From Candidatus Eiseniibacteriota bacterium (GTDB taxonomy: Bacteria; JAFGKV01), in assembly GCA_025453925.1 (NCBI GenBank), contig JALOPK010000015.1, forward strand, positions 1 to 21,113: a DNA stretch of 21,113 nt, in the 5' to 3' direction. A model generated the notes under the pieces. The model was not told where the DNA came from. It was given only the letters and a program-made list of their open reading frames with translations, and made no database searches. The translations under genes and the position numbers were made by a program. Positions 6,861 through 14,171 of this stretch are shown one piece after another (the first letter of the stretch is position 1; every line of letters starts with the position of its first letter).

Positions 6861-8693
6861 ATGGTGAAACGATTCATTGTCCTGTCGGCAGTGTGCATGG
6901 TGGCGATGGGCGCCGGCCTTTTCGGCGGCTGCAAGCCGGAGGTGACAGGGGATCCTCTCGATAACATACCCCCCTCGGTGCGTCTTCCGAATTCGATGGC
7001 AGACTCGATGAACCTCTCGGCCACCACCTTGGTAAAGTGGATCGGGGACGACGCGGACGGCATCGTCGTGGGCTACTCCTATCGGGTCGATGGAGGTCAG
7101 TGGCGTCATGAGGCCGACCACGATGGGGATTGGACGCCGGCGGACGACCTGAACGGCAACGATCGCCCCGATCGCAACTGGGACGGGGGCTTCGGTCTCC
7201 TGGGAGTCGACGACGACGGCGACAATGAGATCTCGGCCTATGAGGATTCTTCACGATACTATGGGTACTCCATCTACGCGGATGAGGAGCTTCCGAACGG
7301 GATCGACGATGACGGCGACGGCCGCGTCGACGAAGACTGCTGGGGCAATGACGCCAACCGGGATGGGGATTGCGGCTACGATCCCGAGGATAGTATCGAC
7401 GAGGACATGGCCGATGGCGTGGACAACGATCAGGACGGACTGCTCGACGAGGATCTCGTGGTCAGGCCGCGGTGGGTTCGGGCCATGGGCGTGGCGGGTG
7501 AGTGGACTTTCTGGTCGAGTGCGACCCAAGACACCGTTCGTTTCAATGCCACCGGAGGAGCGGCCGGGGAGGCGCATCAGTTCGAGGTGAAGTGTCTGGA
7601 CGACCAGAAGGAGGAATCCGCGCCGCTGATCCTCACCATCTTCACCACGACGTACCTTCCGACCCCAGAGATCACCGGCGGGCCTTCGGACAGCGCCAAC
7701 GTGTTTATGTCGGCGGATACCCTGGGTGCATGGAAGGGAGTCCGCTATGATCTCGGCGGCACCGATATCCATCGCGACGTGTACTACAACACCATCGAGG
7801 ACGGCCGCGTAGTGCGGTGGGCATACTGGCTTGATGATCCCGGCTACCGTCCGTCCCGCGATCGTTTCGATGCCCTCCCCGAAGCAGTCCTCTTCGATGT
7901 CACCACCGGCTGGCATACGCTGTACCTGCAATGCATGGACAATGCCGGCGCGATCTCCGATTCCGTCGTGTCGAGATCATTCTACGCTTCGAATCCGACC
8001 TTCGAACACGACATCCTCCTGGTGGATGCCACGTATCGAGGTTTCCCCGGCGCCTGGAACGAGGAGACTATCTATGAGGGGACGCTTCTCGCGGGTAAGG
8101 ACGTGACGCGCATCACCGTCCCGCCCGATGCTCCTCAATCCTTCACTCTACGGCCCGCCGACCTTGCTCCGTTCAAGGCGCTGTACTGGTACAAGGCGGG
8201 CTCGGAACAGGACTCACTGCTGCAACTGCAAAGGGCGCTGGTGAGCGAGTACGTGCTCCTCGGCGGAAAAGTCGTATTTGACGGGCTTCGAGTCCTCAGC
8301 GGTTCCTTCACCAATCTCATCCCCTCGGAATTCCAGGAGGGTGATTTCGCCCATGACTGGATCGGCCTGGCATCCGCGGATGAACCGGCAGGTTACGTTT
8401 TCCAGGGCGCGACTCCCCTCGCGGCCGGCTACCCGGTCGTTCACCTCAAGGCGGGAGCCTTCCCATACCCGGGGCTTCCGTTTACCACGACGGCCACGGC
8501 ACGACAGGGAGCCGATCCGCTCTTTGCAATAACCTCCACCGACTCGACGGCTAACGGCCGTGTGAACGCGATCCGCTACGTGCCCCAGGGCAGCACGGGC
8601 AAGGTGCTGTTCTTCGGGTTCCCGCTGATGTATCTGGAGCCGGCGGAACTCGTGCCGCTGGGCCAGGCGATACTCACGGATCTCGGTCTGTAG
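6861..8693 (+). CDS. Lipoprotein with Asp-rich calcium-loop repeats and GATase-like C-terminal region
   Basis: From the ATG at 6861 the protein is 610 aa. Residues 1-24 form a lipoprotein signal (MVKRFIVLSAVCMVAMGAGL then FGGC, acylated Cys24); the -3 residue is Phe, slightly unusual. The start is preferred because the promoter at 6747-6775 lies downstream of the longer in-frame start. Residues about 36-84 resemble the FN3-like D-x-D-G-I-V-x-G-Y-S-Y-R-V-D-G-G-x-W module. Residues 85-200 are Asp/Gly-rich repeats. Residues about 265-375 look like a second beta-sandwich. The C-terminal part (about 380-610; HDILLVDA, LGGKVVFDGLRVL, GKVLFFGFPLMYLEP) resembles a class I glutamine-amidotransferase-like or ThuA-like fold, without an evident Cys-His-Glu triad. 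Its function is unknown; it is likely anchored in the outer or inner membrane. Its gene ends at a strong terminator. Confidence 0.85.
   Translation: MVKRFIVLSAVCMVAMGAGLFGGCKPEVTGDPLDNIPPSVRLPNSMADSMNLSATTLVKWIGDDADGIVVGYSYRVDGGQWRHEADHDGDWTPADDLNGNDRPDRNWDGGFGLLGVDDDGDNEISAYEDSSRYYGYSIYADEELPNGIDDDGDGRVDEDCWGNDANRDGDCGYDPEDSIDEDMADGVDNDQDGLLDEDLVVRPRWVRAMGVAGEWTFWSSATQDTVRFNATGGAAGEAHQFEVKCLDDQKEESAPLILTIFTTTYLPTPEITGGPSDSANVFMSADTLGAWKGVRYDLGGTDIHRDVYYNTIEDGRVVRWAYWLDDPGYRPSRDRFDALPEAVLFDVTTGWHTLYLQCMDNAGAISDSVVSRSFYASNPTFEHDILLVDATYRGFPGAWNEETIYEGTLLAGKDVTRITVPPDAPQSFTLRPADLAPFKALYWYKAGSEQDSLLQLQRALVSEYVLLGGKVVFDGLRVLSGSFTNLIPSEFQEGDFAHDWIGLASADEPAGYVFQGATPLAAGYPVVHLKAGAFPYPGLPFTTTATARQGADPLFAITSTDSTANGRVNAIRYVPQGSTGKVLFFGFPLMYLEPAELVPLGQAILTDLGL
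7113..7460 (+). repeat. Asp/Gly-rich TSP3/EF-hand-loop-like repeats in the lipoprotein
   Basis: Lipoprotein residues about 85-200 contain repeated acidic loops: DHDGDWTPADDLNGNDRPD (86-104), VDDDGDNEISAYED (116-129), NGIDDDGDGRVDED (146-159), DANRDGDCGYDPED (164-177) and NGVDNDQDG-like DGVDNDQDGLLDED (185-198). Such N-G-x-D-D-D-G-D-G-x-x-D-E units are typical of calcium-binding surface proteins. Two cysteines (C160, C171) flank one loop. Metal binding is inferred. Confidence 0.75.
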
Positions 8694-8700
8694 CCCTCGG

Positions 8701-8736
8701 GGCCTGGCCCCCGCATCGCGGAGGCCAGGCCTTTCT
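8701..8736 (+). terminator. Rho-independent terminator after the lipoprotein gene
   Basis: Perfect 9-bp arms GGCCTGGCC (8701-8709) and GGCCAGGCC (8723-8731) enclose a 13-nt loop and are followed by TTTCT. The hairpin begins seven bases after the stop codon and ends 24 nt before the VOC start. Confidence 0.8.
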
Positions 8737-8760
8737 GTGGCCGCGACGTCGGAGCGATTC

Positions 8761-9147
8761 ATGTCCCGTCTCACCCTTGATCATGCGAGCTGTGTCTATC
8801 GTTCCGCGGAGATGGCGCACCGCATTCTGGGCCAATGTCTTGGCATGACCCACCTGCGCTCGTTCACCCTCGCCCCCCAGGCGGCCGGCGCGCTGTTTCG
8901 ATTGGATCGTCCCGTCGAGGTGATGGCGTTCGGCGCTGACCGGCGGTTGCTGGAAGCGTTCATCGTCCCCGAGCATGGCGGCTCGGCGTCGCCTGCCCAC
9001 GCGTGCATCATCGTCGAGAACGTGGCAGCCACCCTTGACCGTTGCCGGGTCAATGGTGCCGAAGTACGCACTGCCACTGTCGGCGAGCACGAGGTGTTCT
9101 TTGTGGCGGATCCCGACGGGAACCTCTATGAGCTGAAGCAGGGATAG
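8761..9147 (+). CDS. Small VOC-superfamily (glyoxalase/bleomycin-resistance fold) protein
   Basis: The predicted protein has 128 aa. The ATG at 8761 has GGAG six bases upstream (8751-8754), so it is preferred to the in-frame GTG at 8737, which lies beside the terminator. Two beta-alpha-beta-beta-beta-like halves are visible. The N-terminal half has RLTLDHASCVY, a helix, then a beta run to LLEAFIVPEHG. The C-terminal half starts at PAHACIIVENVAATLDRCRVNG and ends with the family hallmark FFVADPDGNLYELKQ. The final E of NLYEL and upstream histidines (H8, H around residue 80) are candidate metal ligands. The substrate cannot be predicted, as the superfamily includes isomerases, dioxygenases and resistance proteins. 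No promoter of its own was seen. Its stop lies 8 nt from the stop of the convergent HD-GYP gene. Confidence 0.75.
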   Translation: MSRLTLDHASCVYRSAEMAHRILGQCLGMTHLRSFTLAPQAAGALFRLDRPVEVMAFGADRRLLEAFIVPEHGGSASPAHACIIVENVAATLDRCRVNGAEVRTATVGEHEVFFVADPDGNLYELKQG

Positions 9148-9155
9148 GCGTCGGC

Positions 9156-10262
9156 TCACCCGGATGGATGAGCGTCAGTGGGGAGTGTGCTCCTCCTGAT
9201 TTCCTTCCAGCGGCTCAACGGGATGCCGGCGAACACGGAGACCACGTCAGGGTCAAACTGCTCTCCTGACGCGTTGATCATCTCGGCATAGGCCTGCTCA
9301 AAGGAGCGGGCTTGCCGATAGGGGCGGCGGCTGGTGATGGCATCAAGGGTGTCACAGACCGCGAACACGCGTGCGCCGAGAGGAATATCCTCGCCCCGCA
9401 GGTGGCTCGGGTAGCCGGCGCCGGAGAACTGCTCCTGGTGGGAGAGCACCAGCTCGCGCGCCTGATCGAGAAACGAGATTCCCTCCAGTATCTGGTGCCC
9501 GATGGTGGGATGACGCCGCATGATGCGCCACTCCTCGGGATCGAGCAGCCCCGGTTTCAGCAGGATGGAATCGGGAATCCCCAGCTTGCCGATGTCGTGG
9601 AGCAATGCTCCCCACGAGACCTGCGCCATTTCCTCTTCGCTGATCCCTACCTCGCGCGCCAGGAAGGTCGTGTACTCCATCACCCTCAGTGAGTGGTTCG
9701 TCGTCTCCTTCTCCCGGGCATCCAGACTTGCTACCAGCGCCTGCAGCGTCTCGCGGTAGGTTGCATGGAGCGCATCCAAAGCCGCGTGAAGCTCCTCAGT
9801 GCGTTCATCCACCATGCGTTCGAGGTTGCGCTGGTACTCCTTGTTCATGAGAATGAGATCCCGCCGCTCCAGTGCCCTTCGCACCGAGAACAGCATGTCG
9901 CTCATGTCGAACGGCTTGGTGATGTAGTCGTAGGCTCCCTGCTTCAGGCAGTCGATGGCGATCCGAAGATCGCGAACCGCGGTCACCATGATGACCGCGA
10001 TGTCCCTGCTCTTCTCCTGAACCTGGTGGAGCAGCCACACGCCGTCCTCCCCTGGCATCCGCAGATCGGTAATCACCAGGGCTATCGATTCGGCGTTGAG
10101 CATGTCGGCGGCCTGGCGAGCGCTGGAGGCAGCATGGCAGCGATAGCCCGAATCAAGGAGCGCCATCTGCACCACCTCGCGAACCCCCGCTTCATCATCC
10201 ACCACGAGCACCGCCTCGGCGGGCACGCCGTCATGGGCCGGAATGGTCGTCGTCGGGTTCAT
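9156..10262 (-). CDS. Response regulator with HD-GYP c-di-GMP phosphodiesterase domain (RpfG-like)
   Basis: The 368-aa cytoplasmic protein has an N-terminal receiver domain (about 17-130): acidic pair D22/D23, phosphoacceptor D66 in LVITDLRMPG, T94 and K116 in ITKPF. A coiled-coil linker (about 130-170) joins an HD-GYP domain (about 172-355): N-H190-S, H222-D223 in LLHDIGKLG, H251, H275-Q-E, GAGYP (281-285), and VCDTLDAITSRRPYR. Such proteins degrade cyclic di-GMP on phosphorylation by a histidine kinase; no kinase gene is nearby. The second His of the usual HHE is Gln276 here. The ATG at 10262 has GAGG seven bases upstream; a TTG at 10292 has no better signal. A promoter at 10332-10360 reads into it. 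Family assignment is firm; phosphodiesterase activity is likely but not proven. Confidence 0.92.
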   Translation of the reverse strand: MNPTTTIPAHDGVPAEAVLVVDDEAGVREVVQMALLDSGYRCHAASSARQAADMLNAESIALVITDLRMPGEDGVWLLHQVQEKSRDIAVIMVTAVRDLRIAIDCLKQGAYDYITKPFDMSDMLFSVRRALERRDLILMNKEYQRNLERMVDERTEELHAALDALHATYRETLQALVASLDAREKETTNHSLRVMEYTTFLAREVGISEEEMAQVSWGALLHDIGKLGIPDSILLKPGLLDPEEWRIMRRHPTIGHQILEGISFLDQARELVLSHQEQFSGAGYPSHLRGEDIPLGARVFAVCDTLDAITSRRPYRQARSFEQAYAEMINASGEQFDPDVVSVFAGIPLSRWKEIRRSTLPTDAHPSG

Positions 10263-10331
10263 CTGCAGTCCTCGGCATGGCACGAGTGACAAACATGGCG
10301 CGGTGGCGCCTCGCTTGGAGCGATGTCGGCA

Positions 10332-10360
10332 AGAATACGAGAATTGGGGCCATCATGCAA
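10332..10360 (-). promoter_or_regulatory. Sigma70-type promoter for the HD-GYP gene
   Basis: On the minus strand TTGCAT (10355-10360) is followed by a 17-bp spacer and TATTCT (10332-10337). The start would be near 10325, about 60 nt before the ATG. Confidence 0.55.
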
Positions 10361-10754
10361 GATGATCGGCACGGACTCTGCCGAACCCTCCTCGTCGCGT
10401 CCGGCAAGACAGGTGACGGCAGGCCGATGTGATGCGGATCCCTCCCTCGCAGGGCAATGCCCCGGCACGACCGAGGCCCCTGCCCCTTCCGCGTAGCGTC
10501 GAGGTCTTGAGGGCTGGGGACGTGCGCTCCGGGCCTTTCCCGGGCAACGACGTGGTTGTCGCTTCGGGGGCAGGGCAGGGAGGTGGAAGAAGAAGCAGGG
10601 GAAGTCTGTCGCGCGGGGAGAACGGTTCTCGGAGCCGGTCCCCCTAAGTCCGTGACGTGGCAGGACGGAGCTGACTGGTGTGCCGCGATGTCCAGTCAGA
10701 AGTCGAAGCGCGCACCAAGGGCGTGATCGCACCGCCGGGAGTAGGCTCTCGCCC
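10361..10754. other. Noncoding stretch between the HD-GYP and sdh promoters
   Basis: About 390 nt of GC-rich DNA without a convincing gene. Short ORFs here (for example 10429-10647 plus) have Arg/Pro/Gly/Ser-rich shadow-like composition and no SD. I see one clear structure, the inverted repeat at 10671-10699, and no tRNA or recognisable riboswitch. Confidence 0.5.
10671..10699. repeat. Perfect 8-bp inverted repeat upstream of the sdh promoter
   Basis: CTGACTGG (10671-10678) and CCAGTCAG (10692-10699) are perfect complements separated by 13 nt. The repeat lies 56 bp upstream of the proposed -35, a position suited to an activator site. There is no U-tract, so a terminator is less likely. Confidence 0.4.
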
Positions 10755-10784
10755 TTGACGGGAATCCGCATAGGGGAATAGTAT
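10755..10784 (+). promoter_or_regulatory. Candidate promoter for the sdh-suc cluster
   Basis: TTGACG (10755-10760), an 18-bp spacer, and TAGTAT (10779-10784) predict a start near 10791, about 50 nt before the sdhC ATG. It is the only good match in the upstream gap. Confidence 0.5.
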
Positions 10785-10841
10785 GTAGGCCGCTCGTCTT
10801 CAGAAGTCCCCCACGGGTAGTGAGGGAAAGGAGGTTCGGTA

Positions 10842-11195
10842 ATGATGTACCGCTGGCATCCGGGGTACCTGGCCTGGCTCCTCAATCGCGTCACCGGTCT
10901 TGCCGTCACGCTGTACTTGGGAGTCCATATCTGGGTTATCCACCATCTGAGCCAGGGGCGCCAGGGATTCGACCGGGTCATGCATTTCATCCAGAGCCCG
11001 GTGACCATGGTTTTTGAGCTGCTCCTCATCGGCGCAGTCCTCTACCACGGCATCAACGGCGTGCGGATCATGCTGGTGGAGTTCGCCGGTGTCTCCCGAC
11101 ACCAGAAGGTCATCTTCGTCGGCGTCCTCGCGTTCACCGGCATTCTCTTCCTGAGTGCCGTGGTTGCGGCCATTCCTCACCTCGTCTCGCATTGA
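10842..11195 (+). CDS. sdhC: Succinate dehydrogenase cytochrome b subunit
   Basis: The 117-aa membrane anchor of complex II holds heme b and helps form the quinone site. Three transmembrane helices are visible (about 12-35, 54-78, 90-112). The N-terminal R-W-H-P-G-Y-L-A-W-L-L-N-R-V-T-G motif and YHGINGVRIMLVEF (68-81) are typical SdhC signatures; H29 and H69 are candidate axial heme ligands. An AAAGGAGG SD (10827-10834) lies seven bases before the ATG at 10842; a second ATG follows immediately. It is the first gene of the sdhCDAB cluster. Identity is clear from both sequence and context. Confidence 0.9.
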   Translation: MMYRWHPGYLAWLLNRVTGLAVTLYLGVHIWVIHHLSQGRQGFDRVMHFIQSPVTMVFELLLIGAVLYHGINGVRIMLVEFAGVSRHQKVIFVGVLAFTGILFLSAVVAAIPHLVSH

Positions 11196-11235
11196 ACGCT
11201 TCCTCATCACCCGCAGACACACGGAGGCATGTGAC

Positions 11236-11595
11236 ATGACAGTCGAACGAGGACGCGGTTCCGGTGGATTCTGGTGGTGGATGATGCAACGCGTGACGGG
11301 GATCCTCCTTTTCCCTGTTCTGATGGTGCATTACGTTGTCACCCACCTGCACACATCGCACTACGTTGAATACGATAAGATCGCAGCTCGCGTCGCCACT
11401 CCGGCATGGAAGTTCCTCAACATCCTGTTTCTCACCATCGTACTTCTCCATGGTCTCTACGGCGTGTGGAACGTGTTGCTCGACTACCTCTCGAAGCGGC
11501 CCGTCCTTCGAGCCGTTCTCTACTCGATCGTCGTCACCATCGGTCTCGCGCTCTATGTGCTCGGCCTGGTGACGATTGTTCCCTTCTCGGCCTGA
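11236..11595 (+). CDS. sdhD: Succinate dehydrogenase membrane anchor subunit
   Basis: The 119-aa protein is the second hydrophobic anchor of complex II. A G-F-W-W-W-M-M-Q-R-V-T-G-I-L-L-F motif (11-26) starts the first helix, and helices follow at about 22-40, 58-84 and 93-115. H32, H37 and H72 (in LLHGLYGVWNVLLDY) are candidate heme or quinone-site residues. The ATG at 11236 follows an ACGGAGG SD (11221-11227) by eight bases; a longer frame start at 11155 would overlap sdhC and has no SD. It sits 40 nt after sdhC. A two-anchor arrangement with a conserved His in each suggests a di-heme (type A) enzyme, but this is only inferred. Confidence 0.87.
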   Translation: MTVERGRGSGGFWWWMMQRVTGILLFPVLMVHYVVTHLHTSHYVEYDKIAARVATPAWKFLNILFLTIVLLHGLYGVWNVLLDYLSKRPVLRAVLYSIVVTIGLALYVLGLVTIVPFSA

Positions 11596-11631
11596 TGGGT
11601 GCCGGACGCTCACTTAGGAGGCATTGATCGC

Positions 11632-13365
11632 ATGGAACACCATCGACATGATGTGGTTGTGGTCGGCGCCGGCATCGCAGGTCTCTACGCGGCCATGAAG
11701 GCGGGCGAGAGCGCCGATGTCGGGGTGCTGTCAAAGGTCTACCCGACACGGTCCCACTCCGGCGCGGCCCAGGGCGGTTGCGCGGCGGCGCTGGGCAACG
11801 AGGGCAACGACAGCTGGGAGTTTCATTTCTACGACACGGTACGCGGGGGCGACTTCCTCGGCGACCAGGATGCCCAGGAGCTCCTGGTGAAAGAGGCCAT
11901 CCCCGTGATGTACGAGATGGAACACCTCGGCGTCCCCTTCTCCCGGACCGCCGAAGGCAAGATCGCCCAGCGGCCGTTCGGGGGCCATTTTGCCGACTTC
12001 GGCAAGACGGCCGTCAAGCGGGCCTGCTACGCTGCTGATCGTTCGGGACATGCGCAGCTGCATTGCCTGTACGAGCAGAGCCTCAAGCAGGGAGTCAGGT
12101 TCTACAACGAATTCTTCGTGATTTCGCTCATCATCGAGGACGGTACGTGCCGAGGCCTCGTGGCGCTGGAGATCAGGACCGGAGTTCTCCACGCCTTCTG
12201 GGCCCGCGCGGTCATGCTCGCCACCGGCGGGTATGCGAGGGCGTGGCGCGTCACGTCCAACTCCCACGCCAATACCGGCGACGGTCTCGCTCTGGTTGCC
12301 GCGGCCGGCGTGCCGCTGGAGGACATGGAGTTCGTTCAGTTCCACCCGACCGGGTTGTACCCCCATGGCATCCTCATTAGCGAGGCGGCCCGTGGCGAGG
12401 GCGGCTATCTGTTCAACAATGACGGCATGCGCTTCATGGAGAAGTACGCCAAGTCCAAGATGGAGTTGGCGCCGCGGGATGTTGTCTCTCGCGCCGAACA
12501 GACTGAGATCGACGAAGGACGCGGCATAGACGGCGGGGAGTATCTGCATCTCGACCTGACGCATCTCGGGGAGAAGACGATTCTCGAACGGCTTCCCCAG
12601 ATCCACGAGCTCGTCGTCAAGTTCGCCGGCATCGACTGCACCAAGAAGCCAATCCCGACACAGCCGACGGCCCACTACTCGATGGGCGGCATACCTACTG
12701 ACCTCGACACCCGCGTGCTGCGCGACGGGAAGAAGCAGGCGGTTGAGGGGCTGTTCGCCAGCGGCGAATGCGCCTGTGTATCCAATCACGGCGCCAACAG
12801 GCTGGGCACCAACTCCACCCTGGAGGCCGCGGTATTCGGCAGGCGAGGCGGGATGGTCATGGCCCGATTCGTCAAGGAGGCAGGCCCCATCCTGCCGGGC
12901 GCCGAGCGTCCGACCCGTGAAGCCGAAGAGGGGTTCGAGCATCTCTGCGCCAGCTCGGGGCCGGAGTCGGCCAAGCGGATACGCGCGGAGCTTCAGGCCT
13001 CGATGACCGACAATGTCGGCATCTTCCGCACCGCCGCCAAGCTCCAGAAACAGGTTGCACTCATCCGGGATCTGAAGGCCCGATTCGAGAATGTGGGGAT
13101 CTCCGACCGGTCGCGACGGTTCAACACGGAGATCACCGAGCTGATCGAGCTCAAGTACATGCTCGATTTCTCCGAAGTCATCGCCGTGAGCGCCCTTGCC
13201 CGGGAAGAAAGCCGGGGGGCTCACTCGAGGAATGACTATCCCAAGCGCGATGACAACCAATGGCTCCGCCATACCCTGGCGTTCCGCGAGGCGGACGGCA
13301 GCCTACGACTCGACTACAAGCCAGTAGTCATCACCCGCTTCCAGCCAGAGGAACGCAAGTACTGA
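11632..13365 (+). CDS. sdhA: Succinate dehydrogenase flavoprotein subunit
   Basis: The 577-aa catalytic subunit oxidises succinate to fumarate using covalently bound FAD on the cytoplasmic side of the membrane. It shows the Rossmann motif [14 protein letters not shown] (8-21) and flavinylation His42 in [11 protein letters not shown]. Active-site residues are H237 in FHPTG and R281 in [22 protein letters not shown] and NRLGTNS are further family motifs. The length is normal. The ATG at 11632 is ten bases after TAGGAGG (11615-11621); the in-frame GTG at 11599 would lie directly after sdhD and has no SD. The C-terminal HTRNDYP-like region reads [13 protein letters not shown], as in the family. 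No damage was seen. Confidence 0.97.
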   Translation: MEHHRHDVVVVGAGIAGLYAAMKAGESADVGVLSKVYPTRSHSGAAQGGCAAALGNEGNDSWEFHFYDTVRGGDFLGDQDAQELLVKEAIPVMYEMEHLGVPFSRTAEGKIAQRPFGGHFADFGKTAVKRACYAADRSGHAQLHCLYEQSLKQGVRFYNEFFVISLIIEDGTCRGLVALEIRTGVLHAFWARAVMLATGGYARAWRVTSNSHANTGDGLALVAAAGVPLEDMEFVQFHPTGLYPHGILISEAARGEGGYLFNNDGMRFMEKYAKSKMELAPRDVVSRAEQTEIDEGRGIDGGEYLHLDLTHLGEKTILERLPQIHELVVKFAGIDCTKKPIPTQPTAHYSMGGIPTDLDTRVLRDGKKQAVEGLFASGECACVSNHGANRLGTNSTLEAAVFGRRGGMVMARFVKEAGPILPGAERPTREAEEGFEHLCASSGPESAKRIRAELQASMTDNVGIFRTAAKLQKQVALIRDLKARFENVGISDRSRRFNTEITELIELKYMLDFSEVIAVSALAREESRGAHSRNDYPKRDDNQWLRHTLAFREADGSLRLDYKPVVITRFQPEERKY

Positions 13366-13375
13366 GGAGGACGAC

Positions 13376-14074
13376 ATGGAGCGGCAGTTCAAGATCTACC
13401 GGTTCAATCCCGAGGCGGCGCCGGCGGCCTCATTCCAGACATACACCGTTGACATTCAGCACGCCTGGACCGTGTTGGATGCCCTCAACGCGATCAAATG
13501 GGATCAGGATGGATCTCTCTCGTTCCGCAGGAGCTGCCGTCATGGGATTTGCGGCTCCTGCGCGATGAAGATCAATGGCAAGAATGGCCTGGCCTGCGAG
13601 GTGCAGGTTGAGTCCCTCAAGGGGGTCATCACGGTCGAGCCTTTGCCGGGTTTCAAGGTGATTCGCGATCTCGTCACCGACATGGACGGTTTCTTCAGCC
13701 ATCTGGAGGCGGTGAAGCCATGGCTCATCGCGGGTACACCGCCGACCGACAAGGAGCGGGTGCAGTCCCCCGAGGACCGCAAGCTGATCGACGGCCTGTA
13801 CGAGTGCATACTCTGCGGGGCATGTACCTCGGCGTGTCCCTCCTACTGGGTGAACGACGATTTCCTGGGACCGGCGGCACTGCTCAAGGCGGCGCGTTAC
13901 GTGATGGACACCCGGGATGACGGGCTTACCGACAGGCTCGACGTGCTCGACAGTCGAAACGGCATTTGGCGTTGCCACACCATTTTCAACTGTGTCGAGG
14001 CGTGCCCGAAGAGCCTCAACCCCACCGAGGCCATTGTGAAGCTTCGTCAGAAACTTGCCGCGCTCAGGATATAG
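13376..14074 (+). CDS. sdhB: Succinate dehydrogenase iron-sulfur subunit
   Basis: The 232-aa protein carries electrons from SdhA to the membrane quinone site through three clusters. All eleven ligands are visible: C54, C59, C62 and C74 for [2Fe-2S]; C144, C147, C150 and C210 for [4Fe-4S]; and C154, C200 and C206 for [3Fe-4S]. Motifs include CRHGICGSC and CILCGACTSACPSYW. The ATG at 13376 is coupled to sdhA, since its GAGGAGG SD (13364-13370) overlaps the sdhA stop codon. Length and order match the family. After it comes a 97-nt gap before sucC. Confidence 0.97.
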   Translation: MERQFKIYRFNPEAAPAASFQTYTVDIQHAWTVLDALNAIKWDQDGSLSFRRSCRHGICGSCAMKINGKNGLACEVQVESLKGVITVEPLPGFKVIRDLVTDMDGFFSHLEAVKPWLIAGTPPTDKERVQSPEDRKLIDGLYECILCGACTSACPSYWVNDDFLGPAALLKAARYVMDTRDDGLTDRLDVLDSRNGIWRCHTIFNCVEACPKSLNPTEAIVKLRQKLAALRI

Positions 14075-14113
14075 TCGGGTCCTGGTGCGGATCTCTGACC
14101 GATGACCGACACT

Positions 14114-14150
14114 GCGGGCGCGGCGGGCTGAGGAGCGCCGTGGCGCCCGC
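14114..14150 (+). terminator. GC-rich hairpin between sdhB and sucC
   Basis: Perfect 8-bp arms GCGGGCGC (14114-14121) and GCGCCCGC (14143-14150) are followed by GGTGCTTTCC, a poor U-tract. It may be a weak terminator, an attenuator, or an mRNA processing/stability element that sets sucCD below sdh. A tandem TGACCGA repeat (14096-14109) lies just upstream. Confidence 0.4.
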
Positions 14151-14171
14151 GGTGCTTTCCCGGAGGCATGC

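Noticed and set aside
10263-10292. TTG start ten codons upstream for the HD-GYP protein
   Set aside because: The ATG at 10262 has GAGG at good spacing; the TTG lacks an SD and the extra residues are not part of the receiver domain.
10429-10647. 72-codon plus ORF in the gap before sdhC
   Set aside because: There is no SD, and the Arg/Gly/Ser/Pro-rich composition is typical of noncoding GC-rich frames.
11731-13272. 513-codon open frame on the minus strand
   Set aside because: It is the shadow of sdhA, whose active-site motifs are complete.
14070-14075. TATAGT as a -10 box for a separate sucC promoter
   Set aside because: The hexamer is good but there is no -35-like sequence at 16-18 bp, and it overlaps the sdhB stop codon region. 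It stays only a weak possibility.
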